Assembly (NCBI GenBank): GCA_910585035.1
Contig: CAJUEF010000008.1
Location: forward strand, 1-15,329
Source: an uncultured Christensenellaceae bacterium
GTDB taxonomy: Bacteria > Bacillota > Clostridia > Christensenellales > MGBC116941
DNA length: 15,329 nt
Direction: 5' to 3'
A program made the position numbers and the translations under genes. Each line of letters starts with the position of its first letter. The stretch's first letter is position 1. This document shows positions 1-6,137 of this stretch, piece by piece. The notes under the pieces were generated by a model. That model was not told where the DNA came from. It did no database searches and saw nothing but the letters and a program-made list of their open reading frames with translations.

Positions 1-5
1 TATTC

Positions 6-34
6 ATCTTATCACTTACTCCTCCTCTTGTCAA
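6..34 (-). promoter_or_regulatory. Possible promoter or start region of a gene left of the window
   Basis: On the minus strand TTGACA (29-34) and TAAGAT (6-11) are separated by exactly 17 bases, a near-consensus sigma-A promoter reading leftward out of the window. A competing reading is that AGGAGG (21-26) is a ribosome binding site for an ATG at 5-7. The two readings cannot both hold for one transcript. Either way a minus-strand gene probably begins at or just beyond the left edge. Confidence 0.4.
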
Positions 35-148
35 TACCTTTTAACAAAAAATTTTAACTTTTTTTTGAGGAAAAATAATTCTTAACAGTTATAATATATT
101 CTTTACACGTATATTGTGTTATTATTAATTTTTTTAGACAGTGCTATT

Positions 149-1222
149 TTAAATTTTATCTCCTTTAATTATAACGCTACTCCCTATACATTCGTCACCA
201 AGGTATAACACAGCAAACTGCCCGGGAGTAATTGCCCGCTGGTGTTCTTTAAACTCAATATAGCATCCTTCATTATTATGGGTAACAAGGCATGACTGTT
301 CCTTTTGGCGGTATCTGAATTTTGCACGACATTCAAAAGACTTTGGAAGAGTTTGTGCAATAAAATGCACGGGTTCACCAAAAAGCCCTTTTGAGTAAAG
401 CAGTCTGCTGTCATCGCCCTGAACTACAATAAGCCTGTTGTTTTCAAGATCCTTATCCACAACAAAAAAGCTTCTTCCGTCTCCATATCCTCCTATACCA
501 AGACCCCGCCTTTGCCCAAGAGTGTAATACATAAGTCCGTCATGGCTGCCGACCACCTCACCGCTTTGCGTTACAATATCTCCCTTTTTCGATGGTAAAA
601 ACTGCTGCAAAAATTCCTTGAAATTCCGTTCGCCTATAAAACACACACCTGTTGAATCCTTTTTCTCTGCAACATGTAACTCCCTTTCTCTCGCCATTTC
701 ACGAACTTTTGTCTTTAAAAATCCTCCAAGGGGAAACATGGCTTTGCTAAGCTGCTGTTGATTTAACATGCACAAAAAATACGTCTGGTCTTTATTTTCG
801 TCTTTTGCTTTTAAAAGACGGTAATATCCATCCCTTTTCTCCACATTTGCATAATGTCCCGTTGCAATTTTTTTTGCACCTGTCTGAAGTGCCCTGTCAA
901 GAAATGCCTTAAACTTTATTTCCTTATTGCAAAGCACATCCGGATTAGGCGTTCTTCCTTTTTTGTATTCCTCCAGAAAATATGAAAACACTCTGTCCCT
1001 ATATTCCTTTACAAAATTTACAGGATAGTAGTCTATTCCCAATTTATCAGCAATCTTACGTACATCTTCCGCATCCTGGGCAGATGTACAAACCCCATCC
1101 TCATCCTGCTCCTCCCAGTTCTTCATAAACATGCCTATAACGTCATAGCCCTGCTCTTTAAGCAAGGCGGCACAAAGGGCGGAATCCACCCCCCCTGACA
1201 TTCCAACAACTATTTTTTCCAT
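149..1222 (-). CDS. mnmA: tRNA-specific 2-thiouridylase MnmA
   Basis: A cytoplasmic enzyme that uses ATP and persulfide sulfur to thiolate U34 of Lys, Glu and Gln tRNAs (s2U34), supporting accurate decoding. The 357-residue product is normal length. Visible are the N-terminal PP-loop SGGVDS (residues 9-14) that binds ATP, the TPNPDVLCN motif with the first catalytic cysteine (C98), GHYA (122-125), and STGVCFIGER with the second catalytic cysteine (C194). A tRNA-binding beta domain follows (FFVVDKD, then a TPGQ-type C-terminal motif). The ATG lies 11 bases after radA, and its AAGGAT ribosome binding site (1230-1235) overlaps the radA stop codon, so translation is probably coupled. It is the last gene of the operon in this window. 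No hairpin terminator is visible in the A/T-rich 148 bases beyond its stop. Confidence 0.96.
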   Translation of the reverse strand: MEKIVVGMSGGVDSALCAALLKEQGYDVIGMFMKNWEEQDEDGVCTSAQDAEDVRKIADKLGIDYYPVNFVKEYRDRVFSYFLEEYKKGRTPNPDVLCNKEIKFKAFLDRALQTGAKKIATGHYANVEKRDGYYRLLKAKDENKDQTYFLCMLNQQQLSKAMFPLGGFLKTKVREMARERELHVAEKKDSTGVCFIGERNFKEFLQQFLPSKKGDIVTQSGEVVGSHDGLMYYTLGQRRGLGIGGYGDGRSFFVVDKDLENNRLIVVQGDDSRLLYSKGLFGEPVHFIAQTLPKSFECRAKFRYRQKEQSCLVTHNNEGCYIEFKEHQRAITPGQFAVLYLGDECIGSSVIIKGDKI

Positions 1223-1233
1223 TCGTTTTATCC

Positions 1234-2607
1234 TTATTGATTATCTTCTTTTTTAAATACCTGCCTAAACACCTGAACCAAAGAGGTGCAACCTATAACA
1301 TTTTCCGTTACTTCCACACCTTTTAAAGCAGATTTTGGCACAAATATCTTTTCAAATCCCATCTTAGTACATTCATTTATTCGTTTTTGCATATTTCCCA
1401 CAAAACGTATTTCCCCGGAAAGTCCCACCTCTCCAACAAAAGCATACTTTCTGCTTACAGCCACATCCCTTATGGATGAAACAATGGCAACACATACTCC
1501 AAGGTCACTGTCAGGGCCGTCTATATTAACTCCTCCTGCTACATTTATATAACAGTCCAGTCTTCCTGTAGGCAAACGAAGCTTTTTTTCAAGCACAGCT
1601 AAAAGCAGCATCAGCCTGTTGTAATCCACACCGTCGCTCATACGCCTTGGCTGACCGTAAACCGTAGGAGTAAGAAGCGCCTGTACCTCCATTAGCATAG
1701 GGCGTGTGCCTTCCAATGAGCATACAACGGCACAGCCGCTTTTATCCTCCTGGCTGTCTCCTAAAAATATATCGCTGGGACTTCCTACCTGCTTTATGCC
1801 CTTTGACGTCATTTCAAAAACCCCTACCTCATTGGTAGAGCCAAACCTGTTTTTTTGGGTGCGAAGCACCCTTAACATTTGATGCCTTTCTCCCTCAAAA
1901 TAAAGCACCGTGTCTACCATATGCTCCAGAACCTTGGGACCGGCAATAGCGCCATCTTTAGTCACATGTCCAACTAGTATTACACATATCCCCTGTTCTT
2001 TTGCCTTGCGAATAAGCATGGCTGAGCATTCCCTAATCTGGCTTACGCTCCCCATAGACGAAGAAATCTCATCACTGCTCATAGTCTGAATACTGTCTAT
2101 TACAACAAAATCCATACCATCCATAGATATAAGTACCCTGTCTACGTTGTTTTCACTCATAACTAAAACGTTTTCACAGCTTAAATTCAGCCTGTCCGCC
2201 CTGAGTTTTATCTGATGGCAGGATTCCTCACCGGTTACATAAAGAGATTTTTTACCCTGCTTTTGCATTCTGTCACAGCACTCAATAAGCAGCGTGGATT
2301 TTCCAATACCCGGATCGCCGCTTAAAAGCACAACGCTTCCGGCAACAAATCCTCCGCCCAGCACCCTGTCCAGCTCGCTTATACCTGTTTTTTGTCTCAG
2401 GGTTTTTTCATTATCAACGTCCTTTAAAAGCATGGGATAAGTTGAACTGTTCTTTAAAAAGGCGCTCTGCCTGGTTTTTTGACTTCCTACGGAAACGACA
2501 TCCTCAACAAGAGTATTCCACTCACCGCAGGAAGGGCATTTCCCCTGCCATTTACCGCACTTTTGTCCACACTCTTTGCAAATATAAACCGTTCTTATTT
2601 TCGCCAT
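1234..2607 (-). CDS. radA: DNA repair protein RadA (Sms)
   Basis: A RecA-like ATPase and DnaB-like helicase that helps process recombination intermediates and branch migration. The 457-residue product has the full family architecture. It begins with an N-terminal C4 zinc finger (C10, C13, C24, C27) and a Walker A GDPGIGKST (97-105). A Walker B-like VVIDS (about 168-172) follows, then the RadA-specific KNRFG motif (252-256) and a C-terminal Lon-protease-like domain (about 290-457). Its ATG lies inside the end of the upstream gene (13-base overlap), with GAGGTG about 11 bases before it. The gene sits between the membrane-anchored propeller-like gene and mnmA in one operon. In many Firmicutes radA is linked to ispD/ispF, which agrees with this context. 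No anomalies seen. Confidence 0.96.
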   Translation of the reverse strand: MAKIRTVYICKECGQKCGKWQGKCPSCGEWNTLVEDVVSVGSQKTRQSAFLKNSSTYPMLLKDVDNEKTLRQKTGISELDRVLGGGFVAGSVVLLSGDPGIGKSTLLIECCDRMQKQGKKSLYVTGEESCHQIKLRADRLNLSCENVLVMSENNVDRVLISMDGMDFVVIDSIQTMSSDEISSSMGSVSQIRECSAMLIRKAKEQGICVILVGHVTKDGAIAGPKVLEHMVDTVLYFEGERHQMLRVLRTQKNRFGSTNEVGVFEMTSKGIKQVGSPSDIFLGDSQEDKSGCAVVCSLEGTRPMLMEVQALLTPTVYGQPRRMSDGVDYNRLMLLLAVLEKKLRLPTGRLDCYINVAGGVNIDGPDSDLGVCVAIVSSIRDVAVSRKYAFVGEVGLSGEIRFVGNMQKRINECTKMGFEKIFVPKSALKGVEVTENVIGCTSLVQVFRQVFKKEDNQ

Positions 2608-3803
2608 GAGCTGCTGTTCACCTCTGCATATTTAACTATATCTCTCTCGTAAGTCTGAGTAATGTCATACCAAAATACAATTCCGTTTGCTCCGCCTATC
2701 ATCATGGCTTTCTTATCTTCTTTTGAAAGAGGCAAAGTTAAATCCTTTTCCACAAAATAACAAAACATCCTTTGGTTTTGGCAATAAACCACTATTCCAT
2801 CACCAATATAATACCCTGTCACTGCATCTGCAAGCTTCTTTGTAACACCATTCCCCTCCACAATATAAAGACCTGCAGTAGGGCTGTTATTAGTATCCAG
2901 CCAGCCCATAATATTTCCTTTAATCTGAGGGCTAAAAACATACATATCCGGATTATATTTTTCCGTCGTTCCGGCAGTCATATCAAAAACATAAAGCTGG
3001 CTCTTGCCGGATGCCATTAAATCATTTATATTGCTGTCCGTATCGCTAAGACCCGCCCATATTATCTTGTTGCCGTCCACATCAACGCCGCCATATACAA
3101 AAGGAAGTCCGTATTGCGTGTTTACCGCAGTGAGCCTGTCCAAAAGTATATCGTAAACATAAACGCTGGCAATATCTCCTGTAACCTGCTCAAACCATAT
3201 AATACGGTTTTGGGAAAGGTGAATTTTGGGTATTGCCCCGTAAAACTCCTTTACAAGCTTTGACTGACCTGATTTTCTGTCAAAATAATATATTCCGCCA
3301 CCGCCGCCGGTCATAGCGTCAACATAAGCAACATACTTGTCACTTAACTGGGGATAAAAAATATTATCATTTTCACACTTTATATTAAGTCTGCTAACTT
3401 CTGAATTATCCTCGTCCTTAAATGTATAAAGATAAACATAGTTTAGCAGCGGATTTCCCGCCGGATCTATTCCTCCGGTACATATAAGCTCGTTACCAAG
3501 CTTCTGTGGCTGATTTATGTATCTTATTTTAAATAAATGTTCTTTTACAAAGCTGTAAAGATCCTGCCTTTGTTCAATCATGGTATTTTTATTTTGATTG
3601 TCTTTAATAATTGTAGGCCCCTCATCCTTTTCAAAATCCTTAGCAACCATAGGAATTGCAACAAAATATACAAACAATGCTATAAACAGTATTCCCGCAA
3701 TCAACAGCCCCACAAAAAACAAAGGATAATAGCTCTTGTTTTTTAATTTGCTTATTCTGTCTCTTGGACCAAAGAGTCCGTTTCTGCTTACATTTTTTTT
3801 CAT
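2595..3803 (-). CDS. Membrane-anchored extracytoplasmic beta-propeller-like protein, function unknown
   Basis: Not assignable to a named gene. The start chosen is the ATG at 3801-3803 (402 residues), because AGAGGTG (3813-3819) sits 9 bases upstream. A GTG four codons earlier would itself lie inside that ribosome binding site. The N-terminus is basic (MKKN... RDRISKLKNKS). One transmembrane helix follows (about residues 27-53), then a ~345-residue domain predicted to lie outside the cell. That domain has repeated strand motifs typical of TolB/WD-like propellers: YVYLYTFKDED, GIYYFDRKSGQ, SVYVYDILLDR, QLYVFDMTAGT and IVFWYDITQTY. A glycine run (about 165-169) interrupts one blade. It shares the ispDF-radA transcript, overlapping radA by 13 bases and starting 4 bases after the ispDF stop. 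A sensory or envelope role is only inference. No catalytic motif was seen. Confidence 0.8.
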   Translation of the reverse strand: MKKNVSRNGLFGPRDRISKLKNKSYYPLFFVGLLIAGILFIALFVYFVAIPMVAKDFEKDEGPTIIKDNQNKNTMIEQRQDLYSFVKEHLFKIRYINQPQKLGNELICTGGIDPAGNPLLNYVYLYTFKDEDNSEVSRLNIKCENDNIFYPQLSDKYVAYVDAMTGGGGGIYYFDRKSGQSKLVKEFYGAIPKIHLSQNRIIWFEQVTGDIASVYVYDILLDRLTAVNTQYGLPFVYGGVDVDGNKIIWAGLSDTDSNINDLMASGKSQLYVFDMTAGTTEKYNPDMYVFSPQIKGNIMGWLDTNNSPTAGLYIVEGNGVTKKLADAVTGYYIGDGIVVYCQNQRMFCYFVEKDLTLPLSKEDKKAMMIGGANGIVFWYDITQTYERDIVKYAEVNSSSWRK

Positions 3804-3807
3804 GGAA

Positions 3808-4908
3808 TTAAACACCTCTAACCATAACCACAGCCATAGCGCTTATACCCTCGCCTCTGCCTTCAAAGCCAAGACGTTCAGTTGTAGTCGCCTTAACGTT
3901 TACACAGCCAAAATCTGCCTTTAAAGTGGCGGACACATTTTTTCTCATATCATCTATATATGGAAGCAATTTCGGCTTTTGAGCAATAATCGTAATATCA
4001 CAATTAACAAGCTCAAAACCCAGCTCTGCAATATGCGTCCTCACTTTGTCCAGCAGCTTCATGCTGGATATTCCCTTAAAGCTGTTGTCCGTATCCGGAA
4101 ACAACCTGCCTATATCATAAGCGCCTGCAGCGCCAAGCATAGCGTCCATGAGGGCATGAACAGCCACATCTGCATCACTATGTCCCTGTAAACCGTATTC
4201 ATAGGGAATTTTTATTCCGCAAAGCACCAGCTCCCTTCCCTTTTCCAGTTTATGCACGTCATACCCTTGTCCAACACGATAATTCATCTTATGTATATCC
4301 TCCGGAGTAGTAAGTTTTATATTGCTTTCTTCACCCGCAACCAGCTTTACATCGTGTCCCGCCTGCTGTACCAAATATGCGTCGTCAGTTCCAAAAGCAT
4401 TTAGCTTATGAGCCTCTTTTATAATTTTCCCCAAGAACCCCTGAGGCGTCTGCATGCGATAAACTCCGTCTCTGTCAATGGTATTTATCACATTCATATT
4501 TCCATCAGCTTTTTTCAGGCTGTCATAAACGGGTATTGCCGCAACTCCGCTGCCATATTTTATTGTGCTGTCCACACACCTGCAAATAAGTTCATCGCTA
4601 ACAAATGGACGGGCTCCATCATGAATAAGAACAATATCATCGTCACCTATATGCTCAAGTCCATTACGCACAGAATATTGGCGTTCCTCTCCCGCCTTTG
4701 CAAAATATATAGGTTTGTTAACAATAGCCTTTGCCATCTCTCTAATCTCTTTATCGTCTGTCACCAGCACAATTGAATTTACCTTTTCACAGTTGTCAAA
4801 AGCCATAAGAGTACGCTCTATCACAGATGCTCCGCCAATTTTTATTTTTAACTTATTAGCCCCCATGCGTTTGCTGCTTCCACCGGCAGCTATCATGGCA
4901 ATCACCAT
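3808..4908 (-). CDS. ispDF: Bifunctional IspD/IspF, MEP-pathway cytidylyltransferase and cyclodiphosphate synthase
   Basis: One 366-residue polypeptide carries two non-consecutive steps of MEP isoprenoid synthesis. The IspD half (about 1-208) shows the nucleotide-binding AAGGSSKRMG (7-16, with K19), HDGARPF (96-102) and TPQGF (154-158). It makes CDP-methylerythritol from MEP and CTP. The IspF half (about 211-366) starts RVGQGYDVH, with metal ligands D217, H219 and H251, the GHSDADVAVHALMDA motif (242-256) and TTTERLGFEGRGEG (341-354). It forms MEcPP. Each half is full length, so this is a true fusion. The intermediate kinase IspE is not in the window. The ATG overlaps the rqcP stop as TAATG, and GAGG lies about 10 bases upstream, so the two are translationally coupled. 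Confidence 0.95.
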   Translation of the reverse strand: MVIAMIAAGGSSKRMGANKLKIKIGGASVIERTLMAFDNCEKVNSIVLVTDDKEIREMAKAIVNKPIYFAKAGEERQYSVRNGLEHIGDDDIVLIHDGARPFVSDELICRCVDSTIKYGSGVAAIPVYDSLKKADGNMNVINTIDRDGVYRMQTPQGFLGKIIKEAHKLNAFGTDDAYLVQQAGHDVKLVAGEESNIKLTTPEDIHKMNYRVGQGYDVHKLEKGRELVLCGIKIPYEYGLQGHSDADVAVHALMDAMLGAAGAYDIGRLFPDTDNSFKGISSMKLLDKVRTHIAELGFELVNCDITIIAQKPKLLPYIDDMRKNVSATLKADFGCVNVKATTTERLGFEGRGEGISAMAVVMVRGV

Positions 4909-5150
4909 TATGATATTACCTCATAAAGGGAGCTGCTGTCATCCTTGCCAACATGTTCTTTTAAATCCAGCACACGGTATTTATTTGAATTATCATTAAA
5001 AGTAATTGTTATTTCATCACCTATTTTAAGTACAGTCCCGGCTTTTGCCACTTTCCCGTTTACTTCCACATGCCCGCTGGAACATGCTGTGTTTGCAACG
5101 CTCCTGCGTTTTATAATTCGTGATACCTTTAAAAATTTATCCAGTCTCAT
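4908..5150 (-). CDS. rqcP: RqcP (YabO-type) S4-domain ribosome quality control factor
   Basis: A small RNA-binding protein of the YabO/Hsp15-like S4 family. In Bacillus it binds obstructed 50S subunits with RqcH and supports alanine tailing of stalled peptides. The 80-residue product starts MRLDKFLKVSRIIKRR, the family's characteristic N-terminus, followed by the S4 core GHVEVNGKVAKAGTVLKIGD (about residues 27-46). The second of two tandem ATGs is chosen (5148-5150): GGAG (5157-5160) is 6 bases upstream of it but only 3 from the first. The open frame continues 26 codons further upstream as a lysine-rich stretch, but that is decayed A/T repeat DNA and should not be annotated. It leads the rqcP-ispDF-radA-mnmA operon. 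In Bacillus the gene follows mazG (yabN); here HU and a repeat-rich gap intervene. Confidence 0.9.
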   Translation of the reverse strand: MRLDKFLKVSRIIKRRSVANTACSSGHVEVNGKVAKAGTVLKIGDEITITFNDNSNKYRVLDLKEHVGKDDSSSLYEVIS

Positions 5151-5193
5151 CATTTTCTCCGTTTTCTTTTTATTTTCTTTTTCATACTTCTCT

Positions 5194-5440
5194 TTTACTT
5201 TTCTTTTGGAAAAAAGAAAAGTAAACAAAAGAAAACCTTATATATTTACATTACAATTAAATTTTTTGCTCAATCTTTTTCTTCTTATTTTTTATTTTAC
5301 TTTTTATTTTAAAAAGGAAAAGCAACATAAAGAAAACAAAATATATTTGTTTAAAATTAATTTCTTTCTACTTAAGTTTCTTTGGTTTTACCTTTCTTTG
5401 ATAAAAGAAAAATAAAAAAGAAAGTTATATAATTTAATTA
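5194..5440. repeat. Three diverged A/T-rich palindromic repeat copies
   Basis: The first copy has a perfect 14-bp inverted repeat, TTTACTTTTCTTTT (5194-5207) and its complement (5212-5225), around GGAA. Decayed relatives begin near 5296 (TTTTACTTTTTATTTT, then AAAAAGGAAAAGCAAC) and near 5388 (TTTACCTTTCTTTGATAAAAGAAA). In each, the right arm leads into a similar AAAGAAA-then-TATAT tract, giving a spacing of about 92-102 bases. This explains the very T-rich plus strand and the spurious lysine-rich extension of rqcP. It looks like decayed non-coding repeat DNA. Short A/T runs can mimic homology, so the third copy is the least certain. Confidence 0.5.
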
Positions 5441-5443
5441 TAA

Positions 5444-5510
5444 GTTTCAATGTTCTCCAAAGCACTCAAAAGCTTTGCTTTTGCCAGTATTTCATGAGGT
5501 TATTATAACA
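5444..5510 (-). repeat. 67-bp direct repeat, copy 1
   Basis: This 67-base segment matches 5572-5638 except for a few differences near CCAGTATTTCAT versus CCGGTGCTTTGT. Read on the minus strand it starts with an extended -10 box TGTTATAAT (5502-5510). It then has the perfect hairpin CAAAAGC-TTT-GCTTTTG, and GGAG followed 4 bases later by TTG AAA. The outer stem that is perfect in copy 2 is broken here. From its TTG a 20-codon open frame runs left into the A/T repeats. Confidence 0.85.
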
Positions 5511-5578
5511 TGCTTGCAGCTTGCGACAGCAAGCAGCAGCGTTAGCTGCAAGGGCAAATAGCCCAAAGCATGTTTCAA
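5492..5578 (-). CDS. Possible 28-residue lipoprotein-signal-like peptide between the direct repeats
   Basis: A short minus-strand frame starts with TTG (5576-5578), 4 bases after GGAG (5583-5586), and ends at TGA (5492-5494). The predicted product starts MKHALGYLPLQLT, has a hydrophobic stretch ending LLLAVASC, and finishes CKHVIITS. That is a basic N-terminus, a hydrophobic core and a lipobox-like cysteine near residue 21, with only a short tail. A -10 box (TGTTATAAT, 5630-5638) lies just upstream in repeat copy 2. The tail overlaps the -10 box of copy 1. The sequence also folds strongly (TTGCAGCT/AGCTGCAA and GGGC/GCCC stems), so it could instead be a mobile or structural repeat with a fortuitous frame. 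No named family is recognised. Confidence 0.3.
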   Translation of the reverse strand: MKHALGYLPLQLTLLLAVASCKHVIITS

Positions 5579-5638
5579 TGTTCTCCAAAGCACTCAAAAG
5601 CTTTGCTTTTGCCGGTGCTTTGTGAGGTTATTATAACA
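5572..5638 (-). repeat. 67-bp direct repeat, copy 2
   Basis: Second copy of the 67-bp unit, 128 bases from the first. Here the hairpin is complete: an outer CAAAGCAC/GTGCTTTG stem encloses the inner CAAAAGC/GCTTTTG stem. The minus strand reads TGTTATAAT (extended -10), then the hairpin, then GGAG and a TTG start. The 61 bases between copies (5511-5571) add the nested inverted repeats ACATGC/GCATGT and TTGCAGCT/AGCTGCAA and a GGGC-AAATA-GCCC hairpin. Confidence 0.85.
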
Positions 5639-5658
5639 CAAAAAACCATATAAAACAA
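5630..5658 (-). promoter_or_regulatory. Candidate promoter for the peptide ORF and the rqcP operon
   Basis: On the minus strand TATAAT (5630-5635), preceded by TG as an extended -10, lies 17 bases from TTGTTT (5653-5658). It sits directly downstream of the HU terminator. That terminator isolates rqcP-ispDF-radA-mnmA from genes to the right, so a promoter is needed between 5151 and 5655. Copy 1 of the repeat supplies a second TGTTATAAT at 5502-5510 with a weaker -35. Confidence 0.5.
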
Positions 5659-5708
5659 AAAACCCAAAGGCTGCTTTTAATAATAAAGCAACAGCCGTTG
5701 GGTTTTTA
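5656..5708 (-). terminator. Rho-independent terminator of the HU gene
   Basis: A long hairpin lies 30 bases past the HU stop: plus-strand arms AACCCAAAGGCTGCTTT (5661-5677) and AAAGC..CAGCC.TTGGGTT (5685-5705), with small bulges. On the minus strand it ends in a T run (5656-5660). T residues also follow on the plus strand, so it may work in both directions. Confidence 0.85.
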
Positions 5709-5737
5709 AATAAACTAATTAAAATATAAAAAGCAAA

Positions 5738-6010
5738 TTAATTTATAGCGTCTTTAAGACCTTTGCCCGCTTTGAATACAGGTGCTTTTGAAGCCGGTAT
5801 TGTTATTTCAGCTTTTGTGGAAGGATTAAATCCCTTTCTTTCAGCTCTCTCTCTAACTTCGAAAGTTCCAAATCCCACCATTTGAATTTTCTCACCGCTT
5901 TTAAGAGTATCGGTTACAACATTTACAAACGAATTGATTACCTTTTCAATTTCTTTTTTTTGCATACCTGCATCTTCAGCGATTTTAGAAATTAATTGTG
6001 CCTTGTTCAT
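5738..6010 (-). CDS. hup: HU family DNA-binding protein
   Basis: A small nucleoid protein that binds and bends DNA as a dimer. The 90-residue product matches HU/HBsu length and pattern: MNKAQLISKIAEDAGM at the N-terminus, VGFGTFEVRERAERKGFNPST (about 46-66) leading into the DNA-gripping beta arm, and the C-terminal helix APVFKAGKGLKDAIN. An AAGGAGG ribosome binding site (6020-6026) lies 9 bases before the ATG, as expected of a highly expressed gene. It sits 127 bases after mazG and has its own strong terminator. Its leader (6027-6137) is A/T rich with TATATT-like boxes, but I could not choose a convincing -35/-10 pair. Its place between mazG and rqcP is common in Clostridia. Confidence 0.96.
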   Translation of the reverse strand: MNKAQLISKIAEDAGMQKKEIEKVINSFVNVVTDTLKSGEKIQMVGFGTFEVRERAERKGFNPSTKAEITIPASKAPVFKAGKGLKDAIN

Positions 6011-6137
6011 TCAAAATTTCCTCCTTAGTTTTATGGGTAATTATTTTTTAAAAATCTACTTAATATAATTTAACACACTTCAGTTATAATTTCCAGTCTG
6101 TTTTTAACTTTTTTTTGCATTATTAGTCACTTTTTTG

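Noticed and set aside
5151..5228. 26-codon lysine-rich N-terminal extension of rqcP
   Set aside because: It coincides with the A/T repeat, and the family N-terminus MRLDKFLKVSRIIKRR begins at the ATG with a good ribosome binding site.
4945..5415. 156-codon plus-strand frame
   Set aside because: It is antisense to rqcP and extends through A/T palindromic repeats, with Phe/Lys-rich low-complexity content.
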